A stretch of DNA of 64,000 nucleotides. Origin: Akanthomyces muscarius (taxonomy: Eukaryota; Ascomycota; Sordariomycetes; Hypocreales; Cordycipitaceae). The notes under the pieces were generated by a model. That model was given only the letters and a program-made list of their open reading frames with translations. It was not told where the DNA came from and did no database searches. Position numbers and translations under genes: made by a program. Location of the stretch: assembly GCF_028009165.1 (NCBI RefSeq), contig NC_079243.1, positions 3,162,001 through 3,226,000 of the forward strand, written 5' to 3'. Of this stretch, positions 1 to 10,617 are shown in pieces (the first letter of the stretch is position 1; the number at the start of each line of letters is the position of its first letter).

Positions 1-1277
1 AGCTAGTTTATTGCAGATGTCTTGATTGGGGGTGTTACAGCGCTTGCGCCCGTGGCTGTGACCCGTGAACTAGAAACGCCGATACGAGCCGTACCACACG
101 GAGCCCTTTTCCAGGCAAGCAAGCATGATGAGACGATCTCGTCTGCTGCGCAGGGTCTTTGCTCTGATTCGTGGCGTCTGGCTCGGGACTGTGGCCAAAA
201 GAACGTACTTTATTGGGAGCATAACAACCTGGCGGCCAATTTACTGTTGCCTAATGACAGCCATACAGCAACGTTCGGCCTCATCACTCAAGAATACATC
301 GTGCACATATACTCGGTTTGCCCAGCGTCTCGTGTCACCTTGCCACCGTGGCGTAGCGAGCACGCACTGTTCGGCGGAGGTTGCCTCCACAAGTACTCAG
401 TACACCCGCGCCTGTTCTGTCTAACCCGCCGAATCATTGTGATGCGAAATTTAGTAACCTTTTACCCTATTTTGTCGCAGCCCTTTACACTTATCCCCCC
501 TCGCCGGCACCAGCCAAGAACCATCGTCGCCTATCGCCAAACCTCGTGGCAGGGCGCCCCTCGCCGTCCATCCGCCCTGGCACGCCACCGTAATCCAGAA
601 ATAACCAAGGATCAGCTAAAGAAACCCCGAGGATATCAAGATTTGGTCTAGTGACCAACATTCGCCCGACTAGATTGCTCAATTTGTCTTGAGGATCCTG
701 TGGCGTCAAGGCTGTGCTATGCTACACACCATTCCACAAAAGTCCCATACCTGCGTGGGCCAACTAATGACCAAGAAGTTACACGAGAGTTTGCGAGGAG
801 GATAATGAACAACGTTTCACCATGATTGACATCGCAAACATGACAAAAAAAATCACGATAAAATGATGAGATGCGACGAGCAAAATGTGGAAGAAAGCAC
901 GGCCGACACGAGCAATAAACCAGTCAGCGAGAAACAGACACAGTCATGTCTACCTAAGAAGAGTCTTGATCGCCAAATATGAAGTTCCAAGCTTAGTTAG
1001 AGCGAGCATGGTGTACGGATAGCCTGATTAGCATTTTCGCCAGTCATCGCCCAGCCGTCAATCGATCTTCATCCACGGCGCGCGCTTGCGTTGGAAGCCT
1101 GACATCATAATGCGTACGCAAGGCTCTCCCGGGCAACATAATCTCTTAGCGGCCAGCCACCGTGGCGGCCGCAACCTGCCCGCCCCGATTCTAGAATGGT
1201 ATAAGAACGCCTAGCATCACCCTGCTCCTCATCGGCGACACCCAACCTACATGCCAAGACAGATCGAATCTTGAACA
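1..1277. other. Intergenic, no gene seen
   Basis: Open frames here, including one of about 209 codons on the plus strand, have no recognisable domain, no convincing ATG and random-looking composition. The last part is presumably the promoter and 5' UTR of the gene starting at 1278. A gene truncated by the left window edge cannot be excluded. Confidence 0.5.
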
Positions 1278-3924
1278 ATGGGATCGGCAGACGACAAACC
1301 AGCCGTACCAGGCGCCACTCTGAACGTCGCGGCTCCGCGCAGCAGCAACGATAGCCTGCAGGACGAGCAAGTCCCAAGCTACCAGGCCGTTGCCGACCAG
1401 CCACAAGAACCCCCAGCGCCTTTGCCGGAAATCATTCTCGATGAGGACGCCATCTTGTTGCAAAGCAAAGACACAAATAATATGAATTATGGCTTTGACG
1501 TTACCGAGAGTCGATGCCTTGCGCATCTCAAACTGCTCCATGCCATCCATACAATGAAGGAGGATGTTGGCTACTCGGACGGGCTGTGGGGAATCTGGGA
1601 CAGCCTTGTGACTGATAGCAAGGGGTCTTTCCTGGATTCCAGCGGCGTCTTTTCTGACAACGAAAAGGCCAAGATGACTGACGATGAAGAGAGGAAGCTG
1701 ATGCTGAGCAAGCTGCGCGAAAAGAGGTGGGCCATTTTTGTCGCACGAGCTGTTGATCGCTATGAGGCCTGGTGGAATGCTCAGGAGATCATGATGCTCA
1801 CAGAAGAGGATATGACTGTTAAAGACGGCGACAACTACATGCGGTTCCCGAGCACAAACCGTAAATTTAACTGGCAAGCGTCCACGATGCCTCCTCTTGG
1901 TCAGTCGCCCCTGCTGAAAGCGTTCCATCGCACTGATGCTAACTCACAACACAGACGTTCTCATGGTCATGCACACACACATGCTGAACCCTCGCGCGTT
2001 CCTGGAGGATACCATGCGATATGGTCTGAGCAGTTTCTGGGCGAGTGGGATGCCCTGGGAGCTGATCAACACAGCGATCGCGAACAACTTCACCTACAAT
2101 GCCTCCTCCGACACCCAAGCGGCTTGGGTCGCCAAGACCGGACGCAGCTGGCAGAACCAGGATGATCCTCCGACGAAGACTCTCAAATGTCCATACTGCC
2201 CTGTTCGTTACGAAGCGCCGTGGACCACGTGCGGCAAGGACGACAGTGGCGGCTCCTACAGATCCAACGACTTGATTGGTGAAGGATATGGTGATGGCAA
2301 GTTCAGCTTCGTGTGCATGTCATGCGGCCAGCACAACTACAAAGAGCTGCTTTCGGTCTCCAAATTCCTCCACGACACCGCATTGCTCCTTAATAATTCC
2401 GTTCCTATGCCCGGGACGATTCTGAACCCGCAGCAAGGACGACCTGAGCGAGATGTCGTCCGTTCAACTGCGGACAATTTCCCCCGCACATTTCCCAATC
2501 GCATGATTCGCAAAGCACTCCGCATCAAAATCATGGAGCTCATCCAACCTGGAGGCGGTCATCCGCACCCGACAATGGATACTATAAAGTTCCTCATCGA
2601 GGAAGTCACCAAGGACAACGGCGCGATCCGCAGCATCGACAACGCTCCGGCGCACAGACGAAACTACGGCATGCAGCGCAACTCGCGGCTGTCCACGCGC
2701 AAGATGATGAGCCGATACTGGGAGAACTTTTCGCCTTTTGCCCTCGACCTCTGCGGCGCCGTCATGCGTCAGGGCATTTTTGTCGAGAAAATGGTCAACT
2801 TGGATTGGCTGCACAGTCCGTCGGCCAAATCAACGATGCAGCGCCTCATAAAAAAGTACCAGCGCTTCTTGTTCATCATGGCAGGCTATCCAGGCCAGAT
2901 TATCGTGCCGACCCTCGACGTCGACCTGGCCTGGCACACGCATCAACTCCACCCTCAATCCTACTATCAACACACGGTGCGCAAAATGCGCAAGTTCATT
3001 GACCACGACGACAAGATTGATGAAGGCGAACTCGGTGAGGCGTTTGCCTTTACCACCAAGAAGTATCAAGAATTTTACGGCGAAGTCTACAGCGAGTGTA
3101 CTTGCTGGTACTGTGAGAGTAAGTTGTAACGTGCATTGACTCGTGCTACCATTTAGACTAACACTAGAATCAACAGCTGTCCGTTCATCGCTCGTGTCCT
3201 CTATAAGCTCGCTGCTGAAAACCAAGGATCACAAGGTTTCCGAGAAATTCCACAGCTCTGGCGCTGCGAAGCTGTGTCCGCCTGACAACTCGGCGCACGT
3301 CTCCGCGCACAACGCCGTGCGCTTTGCTGGCATAGCCTCTGCCGTAGACCAGGCAAAGCGCGCTCGTCATGCACAAAAGGTCGAGGAGGAATACCAAAAA
3401 GCACGGAAGCGCGCAGCCAAGAGGGGTCGTGAGCTGCCACCCAAGGATGAATACTACAACCACTGGGGCTATGCATACTACGGTAGGTCCTGTACTGCGT
3501 CTTCTACAGCCACTGACAGTTTGCTAATTGTGTCTTGCTTCAGCCTACGGGCCATGGATGTATCCCATCTGGTTCACAGGCGGCATGTATTATGGTGCTG
3601 ATCCCTGCTACGTCGGTGCCGGCGCTGCATGTGCTGCTGGCACTTGCGGCTCAGCGGCCGTCGCGGCCGGCGCCTGCGGAGGGGCAGGAGGTTGTTCCAA
3701 TGGTGCTGGGGTAAGTCTAATTCTGGATTCAATAATTCGAGAGCCAAGTCTAACTGTGAATCTAGGGCTGTGGCACGGGAGGCTGCTCCAATGGCGCATG
3801 TGGCGGCGGCGCTGGCGGTTGTGGAGGAGGTGGTGCTGCATGTGGTGGTGGTGGTGGCGGAGGAGGCTGCGGCGGCGGCGGCGGTGGTGGTGGTTGTGGC
3901 GGAGGCGGAGGTGGTGGTTGCTAG
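1278..3924 (+). CDS. Glycine-rich domain-containing protein (GRDP/DUF1399 family)
   Basis: Five exons by inspection: 1278-1899, 1955-3118, 3177-3482, 3544-3710 and 3766-3924, giving 805 residues; every junction is GT-AG and keeps frame. The family signature is visible twice. Exon 1-2 reads through DVLMVMHTHMLNPRAF, and near the end of exon 2 is VDLAWHTHQLHPQSYY; both are the His-rich helices typical of DUF1399. Two CxxC pairs (CPYC and CMSC) lie in exon 2. The C-terminus, from about residue 680, becomes extremely Gly, Ala and Cys rich, and the last exon is almost only Gly with regularly spaced Cys. Plant members are linked to development and stress; fungal members are uncharacterised, so no function is assigned. 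The neighbouring glucanase is convergent. Confidence 0.85.
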
Positions 3925-4289
3925 TAACATTCAGCGATTGTAATTCTATATGTCTTGGTATTCTTGATTAGTCTGTAATCCGACGCTTTCGATAAGTCTC
4001 TCGCTGACATGTCGTAACCCTGGTTTTCCTTACAGCTGTTGTCGTGCAGCAACAGCGCATCATTACGTCTGCTGAACGGAAGCGCGACAGTCTTTACATC
4101 GATTGATTTATTCTATTTCGTTTTGCATCTTAGTCTGTTTGGCAGTGGAACTGATATGATTGACGGTGTATGTTTTGTATGTCTAATTTTGTATATATAC
4201 CAAAACCACAAGTGGTCGAATGAAGAAAAATATGTAACTGGAAAGAAAATATGTACTTTGAATGTCTCAGATCAACTGTGCACCCTTTT
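3925..4289. other. Convergent intergenic gap
   Basis: AT-rich spacer between the 3' ends of the glycine-rich protein gene and the glucanase gene. It should hold both 3' UTRs and polyadenylation sites. No coding signal is seen. Confidence 0.6.
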
Positions 4290-5160
4290 CTACTTAGGGC
4301 CATCACCGTTGCCGTAGGGGCTGAAAGTGTACTGGACGCCCAGGCCGGAGAGCTTGGGGCCACCGTTGTCGAGGAGTACCTTGGAGTTGTCGGCAGTGCC
4401 AAAGTACGAGTAGCGGTAGACGCAGTTGTTGTTGTCCAGGAAAGGAATCGCCTTGCGAAGGAAGTTGCTCTGCTCGTCAATGTTACCGGTGCCTTGGAAC
4501 TACAGAAAGTGTCAGTATATAGTGCCAGACAAAAGACTTGCGATGATGGTATCATCGTGCACCTACCTCAGTAACCCAGACGGGACGTCCACCGGCCATG
4601 GAGCAGACCTTGTTGATGTAGTTTTCAAAGTCGTGCTCGTACGCGGCGCCGCCGTACCAGTGCACGGGGACAAAGTCAATGTGGCAGCCGCTGCACTGGT
4701 TCAGGAAACTCTGCAGCCAGTTGAGGCCGGCGGCGGAGACGGCCGGGGCGCCGAGCTGCGCGTGGCCGCTGAAGGGTTCCATATACTTGCGCCAGGCGTT
4801 GACGGCGTCGCCGACCGACAGGTGCGCCTGGTCGGCGCGGTCGGGCTCGTTGAAGGCGAGGAGGTGGCCGCTGCCACCGTTGTTGAGCCAGTGGTTGGCG
4901 TTGTCGAACCACTGGTTGGTGTGGTAGCTCTGCGTGCCCCAGAGCATGGGCACGTACTCGGCAAAGTTTTGCTTCTGGTTCGTCGTGCTGTCCCAGTTGT
5001 ACTGCCAGTTGATCTCGGACTTGTGGCCCAGCCAGCTGCCGCCAAACTGCCAGATCGGGACGTCGTCGTTGGCGGCGAGGCCGCGCTTCGGCCACGGGTC
5101 CGCGGAGGCCTGGCCGGCCAGCAAGGCGCCGGCGATAACGGGAGCAATGAGAGAGAGCAT
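4290..5160 (-). CDS. Secreted GH128 family glucanase (glycosyl hydrolase catalytic core)
   Basis: Two exons on the minus strand, 5160-4567 and 4499-4290, with a 67-nt GTAGGT...TAG intron; 267 residues. The N-terminus MLSLIAPVIAGALLAGQASA is a good signal peptide. The body matches the Asl1-like/GH128 (beta/alpha)8 fold: the FNEPD motif after strand 4 carries the expected acid/base Glu, PVHWYGG follows, and VWVTE at the exon junction carries the expected nucleophile. The family cleaves beta-1,3-glucan, so a role in cell-wall remodelling or host-wall attack is likely but inferred. The size is normal for the family, and a TATA-like box lies about 115 bp upstream of the ATG. Confidence 0.9.
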
Positions 5161-5272
5161 TTTGCCAGGGACTTTTGCTTCTGTAGGGCTGTAAGGGAGT
5201 GTAGAAAGCCGAGGTAGCAGTGCTGGATGAGTCGAGCTGAGACACGACACTTCAGCAGCGAGATGGGCAGGA

Positions 5273-5280
5273 CTTATATA
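5273..5280 (-). promoter_or_regulatory. TATA-like box of the GH128 gene
   Basis: Reads TATATAAG on the minus strand, about 115 bp upstream of the chosen ATG at 5160. Position and sequence fit a core promoter element; it is inferred only from these. Confidence 0.45.
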
Positions 5281-6523
5281 CTACAATCTAGCACGCCATT
5301 TCCATCTCAATTTGAGGATTCTGCTCTTCCATCCTCCATGCTTCCTACAAGTCATTCCTTCTCGGCCCGAATGAGATGCTCTCAGCAATCGAGGTGCATT
5401 TCTCGCGCATTTTTCTCACCCTTTGGGCTAGAGTTGGCCCTGCTACCCACGATATCCACACGCCGTTTACACATCTGGAGGTTCTGATAGGGAGACGAGA
5501 GTCTTCAATGGAGCGAATCGGTAGGTGATTAAACTATTGTCCGGTAGGAGTGGGATGTAGCGTGTTCGGTTTGGTCTGGAACACTCTTGGCAGGTCAGCA
5601 TTGTCAGATGGCGGTACTTTATAGATCCAGGCACACCAGGTACCCGGCGGATTTTCGATGGAGGTATCCTGCAGGAACGTGGATATCCATAATAGGCAAA
5701 TCCTTTGCTGCGCTAACACCGGATGCTTTGGAAGCTGGTGGACCGCCCGCTTCTTGGCAGGAGGTCTTGGAGCTGCAGACCACGGAATTGTGTAGGGCTG
5801 CCATTGTTCCCTTGCTCACGTGTCGGAGATGCTGACATGGGCATGGTTGCTTCGTAGATTTATCAGTATTGCCTGCCCGCCCGCCGCTCTTGGCCTACTG
5901 CCGTCACCAACATCCTCAAATCGGGCCGTCGCGCCCCACGACAGGCGAGCTCTCGTCGCAACGTGGTGCACTACTCAGTTTTCAGACATCTCGTCGCATT
6001 ACATAACATTCCTTTGGCGCTATTGAAATTTTGTCCAAGGCTATTCCAAATTTCTCCAGCAAACTCGTGCCACTGCATAGCCGCCATACCTTTCGTGCGA
6101 GTGGTCGAGAGCAGTTGGGGGGGAGAACCTCGGTATGCACCTTGGTCAACTGCAGTCTAAACCGATGCTGCCCCTAATAAGCTGGCAATTACAAACTTTA
6201 TTTCCACTCGTTACATAAAGCGAACCGACGGCAAGCACGTTGATAAAGGTGTCGAGTTCGTTCAACCTCAACCATCCTATCTCGATTTGGCAGCTGCCGA
6301 GGAGTGGCGCTACTAATGCTGACGGCTCCCAGCCAGAGCTAGGCACAACCAGGCAAGGCAAGCTACTGTCTATTTGACAGTCAGCGCTTGACTTTGCGTC
6401 TAGCCTTTTTCAGAACGGTAACACGGCACCGTGATGCAATATATATGTTGACGTATCGCCCGAGCTGGGTAAGTGATTGTCAAAACCGTGACCGCTTGCC
6501 GGAACACTTCCCGTATCGATGGG

Positions 6524-6531
6524 TATAAATA
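6524..6531 (+). promoter_or_regulatory. TATA box of the small cysteine-rich peptide gene
   Basis: TATAAATA lies 103 bp upstream of the ATG at 6627, a normal spacing for a fungal gene with a short 5' UTR. It supports transcription of this very small gene. Confidence 0.5.
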
Positions 6532-6626
6532 GGTGCCTTTGTCCCAAGTATTGTGAATTTGCGTAGTCAAAACCCGAAAACTTGTTCAATACCGAATTAC
6601 CAACGTTCTAAAACAATTTATCCACC

Positions 6627-6834
6627 ATGTCCATCATTAGCCTCCGCCAGGCCGTTGTCGCCGTTGTTCTCAGCATGGCAATCGGTGCCGCTGCCTCTCC
6701 TCTGGAGGATCGCAGCACCTGCTGTGGCAGCCAAGCCAACTGCCCTTCCCACTGCGTCCGCGTAAGCAGTTCCGCCTGCTGATTCCGTAGTGTCATACCT
6801 TGCTGACCTTTTTATGCAGTGCTTCGAGTGCTAG
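6627..6834 (+). CDS. Small secreted six-cysteine peptide
   Basis: Two exons, 6627-6761 and 6820-6834, with a 58-nt GTAAGC...GCAG intron, encode only 49 residues. Residues 1-23 form a strong signal peptide ending in AIGAAA. The mature part has six Cys, at 32, 33, 39, 43, 46 and 49, in the spacing CC-x5-C-x3-C-x2-C-x2-C, with the last Cys as the C-terminal residue. Exon 2 supplies just four codons (CFEC) and the stop; without splicing the frame ends a few codons later without the last two Cys pairs' geometry. A single Arg at 29 just before the Cys block could be a processing site. The pattern suggests a disulfide-locked peptide such as an effector or antimicrobial. I recognise no named family. 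Confidence 0.65.
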
Positions 6835-7527
6835 ATAACGCTTGGCTGGAATGATCGCTTAGATAGTAAATCAATGTGAATCCATCCTCTGCAACACTCA
6901 GGCTCTACTTCGCGCATGATACCCCATTCGCTTCTCTCAGTTAAAGAAAGATTTTGAGCTTTTCAAGAGCATCACCCAGCAGTTTCTTGGCCTGTTTGAG
7001 TTTGGCTCTGGACACCAATCCAGCTCTGCGGGGTTCCTTGCGCAGTATCGATCGTGTACGAGCTGTACTCCTCACACTGGAGCTGTCCACCAGCTGCAAA
7101 ACTAGAATGTTCTCGCAAATATAAAAGGTGTCCACAATACTACGTCTACTATCTCTAACCGAGCCTTTGAGCGCAATGGCTGCTAACGAATTGGATTATC
7201 ATATCTTCGTGATGCATGCGTCAGTTTGCATCAGCTTGAGTCACGGTGCGCCAGGGGCCAGCACAGATACTGCATCAAAGTCAAAGATCAGCCCCAAAAA
7301 ACATTGCCGCATAGAAGGTAGCAGAAAACGGTATTCCTTAGTTCATGGCAACATTCTTATCCCGCGCCTATGTCGTGATGGTGCTGTGACTGTTCGCATT
7401 TGCTAGTCGTTGAACATCTTTTAGACCCCAGTGGCATGTAGGCAATTTGTTCCTGCCAAATTGGTAACCCTCAAATATTTCGTTACTCGCGCACTCAAGT
7501 TGCAAGTGAACCCCGAAACTGCTAGTG
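6835..7527. other. Intergenic, nothing supported
   Basis: Between the peptide gene and the 3' end of the MFS gene. A 64-codon minus-strand frame (7135-6941) rich in Lys and Leu and a 92-codon plus-strand frame are present, but neither has supporting features. Confidence 0.45.
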
Positions 7528-9217
7528 CTATCGTCTTAAAGTTGAATGAAGCTTGTGGTTCCTCATTGGAAGCACGCATATGAGAGTGAGCAGAGCCCAA
7601 ACAATCATTGTCAGCCAGGTGGCGTGGAAAGCGCCCATAAATGCCCTGATAGCGCCTTTATGCCATTCTGCTGGGAGCTGATCCAAGTAACTTAGATCGT
7701 CCAGGAGCCGACGAATCTCGCCACGCGCATTTAGTCTTCCCTCGAAGATTTCCCAAAGCCCACTGCTGAGCGTATTTTGATACACCGCAGATGCTACGGC
7801 GAGGCCGATGGTACCACCAAGACTGCGAGCCAGGTCTGTCGCTTGTTAGTGTACATCTCTATAGCTAAAATGAATTCACACACCGCGACTACTCACATAT
7901 CGTCGAAGTGGCAACAGCCTGTTGCGCATGATCCACCGCCGCAATGCACGCTATCTGTGTGGTGGTCAGCACCGCTGTGTACCCGCCCCCAAGCAGAAAC
8001 AGGCCTGTGTAAGTCAACCAGTCTCGGCTGCTCTCATGCTGGAAAGTAAATATGAGGGCACCGGAGCCCATGGCGATTATGCTTGAAGCAGTCAATCCGA
8101 CGTATCGCCCAGTCTGTTTCATAACATGTCCAACACCAAGTGCCCCCAGCGGCATGCTGGCGGGGGAAAATAGCAATTTGATCCCGGCCTTCGTCGCTGA
8201 CTCGCCCCGCACCTGGAGGAAGAGAGGTACGTAGAAGGTTGCTGCCATCATGATCATGACACTGAGAAAGCTGATGGAGAATGACGCAAAGACTGTCTGG
8301 TCTGAGAGAAGTCTCACAGGGATAATTGGCTGCTCTACTCGTCTTTCCCTTCTGATGAGAAGCGCCAAGATAGCAAGAGACATAGGCACCGCAGTCAAGG
8401 GCAACGGGTGCGTCCATGGTACTATACTCCCGCCGGAGCTGAGCCCTAGCGACAAAATCACAACGAATGCAACTGTGAGTAGAGCTCCGAGGTAGTCAAT
8501 GCGGGCGAGCAAGCATTTACTGGATTGTTTCGGCTGAATTTCTACCAGGAAGTATACCGCCACGGCACAGAAAACCGCGGGGGGCACCTGGATGAAGAAC
8601 GCCAGTCTCCAGCCCGTTGCTGTATGGTCGTGAAGGAAGCCACCAGCCACACCACCGACCATGCCTCCGATACCATACCATAAATTTGCGATCCCCTGGA
8701 ACAGACCCCTTCGGCGCAGAGAAACTAAGTCTGATGCCAAAAAGGTCGCGATGCAAACGAGACCTCCCCCGCCGATACCCGCAACGGCGCGCCCGAGAAT
8801 CATGGTATACTGATCCCGCGCCACGCCGCACACGAGATTCCCAGCGGCAAAAAGAATGTTGCTGGCCACAAGCCCAGGACCGCGCCCCAGGACATCAGTA
8901 AACCGGCCGCATAGAGGCTGAGATGCTGCGTTCCCGATCAGGTAGGCTGCAGCGACCCACGAAAACATCTGCAGCGAGTTGAATTCGCTGCTGATAGGTC
9001 CGGATAGGGTGGCAATGATTGTGGAATCGATGGCCGCAAGGAAAATACCCAACCAAGCTGTACACATTATAATAACGAGCTTTGCCAATGGCATATCTTG
9101 TTGAACTATCGTGGTTTCCTCGCCTTCATCATGCGTCGTTTGGTACTTGACCTGCGTCGCGCTACCTAACAGAGGAGTACTGGCATTCGGAGCCACAGCT
9201 GGTGGGTTGAGTACCAT
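7528..9217 (-). CDS. MFS transporter, DHA2 type (14 TM drug/amino-acid exporter)
   Basis: Two exons, 9217-7897 and 7835-7528, joined across a 61-nt GTGAGT...CAG intron; 542 residues. Helix 1 carries AIDSTIIATL, the DHA2 motif D1 (D-x-T-I). Motif A appears as GRFTDVLGRG between TM2 and TM3, and motif C as GIGGMVGGVAGG in TM5. The acceptor at 7836 was preferred to one 4 nt further upstream in the intron because the branch site ACTAAC then lies about 10 nt away and the protein continues YLARSLGGTIG. Relatives are vacuolar basic amino-acid transporters (Vba/Fnx1) and toxin or drug exporters; substrate cannot be told. An in-frame non-ATG extension upstream was not used. The neighbour upstream is a broken pyruvate carboxylase. 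Confidence 0.85.
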
Positions 9218-10617
9218 GATAACGAAGCTTTTGAAGAAAGAGAGGAATATAGAGGTGCAGTTTATTTCTGCCTCGAGCATTGATCCATACGTAGCAGCGG
9301 ACAGTCGCTGAAATATATTCCCATGGGCGCCACGGGCAGCCGGTCAAGACAGAAGCAATTAACACCCTACTACAGATAGCGTACATCAAATGCATGTCTT
9401 GGTCGAGTTTCACGTCCATGCGACAAATTAAGCCATTTACAGCACCAGAAATGCGGCATTCAAGAGCCATTTGAAACCTTGATTCAGGCAAGACCAGCGT
9501 GCAAGGAGGAAATTTCCCGTCCCGAGTACTTTTGAGGCGTCGTTTCGTTTATCCAGACACAGGTACGTCCGTCTATTGACAAACTGACTGAAGCGAGGTG
9601 GCCAGGCATGTGAGTGACAAAATATGACCCCGCTCGTCAACGCAACTAGCGGGCGGAAGTAGAACTACTTATCTTGCTTTACTAATAAGTGTTCTTTTTT
9701 TCTTCGCATGTCCTAGACACAAGTATTAAATTAGTTCCTTTTGGCTTTGTAGCATCTGACGAGGCAAACATCGGACACCAGTGAGCTGCGCGAAACCAAA
9801 GTAAATGACATCTCAACAAGATGAACTACCAGTGGCTTATTTGTGCAGAAGAGGACGTTGGAACAAATGTCCTCAGCTCTAGAATTAAGTACCCAGCTGC
9901 TGGGTAGGTAGTTAGTCAGTAGTACTGCGCGTGTCTCACCGAGGATGTTGTCTCAGACAGACCTCTGGGGAGCGCGGAGCTGCGAATCCGAGCCATAGCA
10001 TTCGAAAGATCTTCGTCAGTGGTATCTGTGGCTTCAGCCTCTCCTGTTTCCAGTCGCCCATCCTTTGCGGCCTTTGCAAGTCTGCGTGCCAGCGAAGCTG
10101 CAACGCGCAGGGTATGAACACTGGCAGGGACCAGGGGGCTGCGCGAAATATGACCAGGGTGCATGTATATCGTCCATACCAATTAGCAACATCCAGGACT
10201 ACACGGGATGTCGCAATTCTTGCTGCAAGGTAATGCATGCACCTACTAGTTCAGCTGGCTGCAACTCACACTAGCGCCTGCAATATGCCGCGCCAATGCG
10301 TTGCAATTACTTTCGTGTAACTCGAAATAAGCATTGTCGCAGACGGATTGGCTGAATTAGAACACAAAAATGGTATCCTAGCTATATTTCCCACCCTAGC
10401 CAGAAGATGAGCAACACATCTGCATGCAAATGAAGTCAATCCTTCCTCCTAAACGGCGCCTGATTTCAGCTCACGCTTTACGTGTAGAAACACAGTTGCT
10501 ACCTAGAGGTGGGAATTTAGAAAGCCAAGGGTTTCTCCGATTCTGCCTTTTATATAGCTAAGCTCCGCACCACATGAACAGGTATTCGCCTCCAATATCG
10601 ATACTGCTGATTCTGAC
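9218..10617. other. Divergent intergenic region with unassigned ORF
   Basis: Separates the MFS gene from the pyruvate carboxylase relic. A minus-strand frame at 10182-9916 has protein-like composition (Ala, Arg, Glu, Asp rich, 88 codons) and could be the 3' exon of a lost gene, but no upstream exon or family was recognised. A short perfect inverted repeat lies at 9890-9906. Confidence 0.4.
9890..9906. repeat. Short perfect palindrome
   Basis: TACCCAGCTGCTGGGTA: two 8-nt arms around a single central T. It could form a small hairpin or bind a dimeric regulator between the divergent genes; chance is not excluded. Confidence 0.4.

Larger units (their letters stand above)
5161..6626. other. Divergent intergenic region
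   Basis: Promoter region shared between the leftward glucanase gene and the rightward cysteine-rich peptide gene. Short open frames are scattered on both strands but none shows a family match, a signal peptide or plausible splicing. Confidence 0.5.

Noticed and set aside
22..651. 209-codon plus-strand frame at the left edge
   Set aside because: Starts at a non-ATG codon, random-looking composition, no motif.
9916..10182. 88-codon minus-strand frame with protein-like composition
   Set aside because: No start context, upstream exon or family could be recognised; kept only as a possible relic in the gap description.
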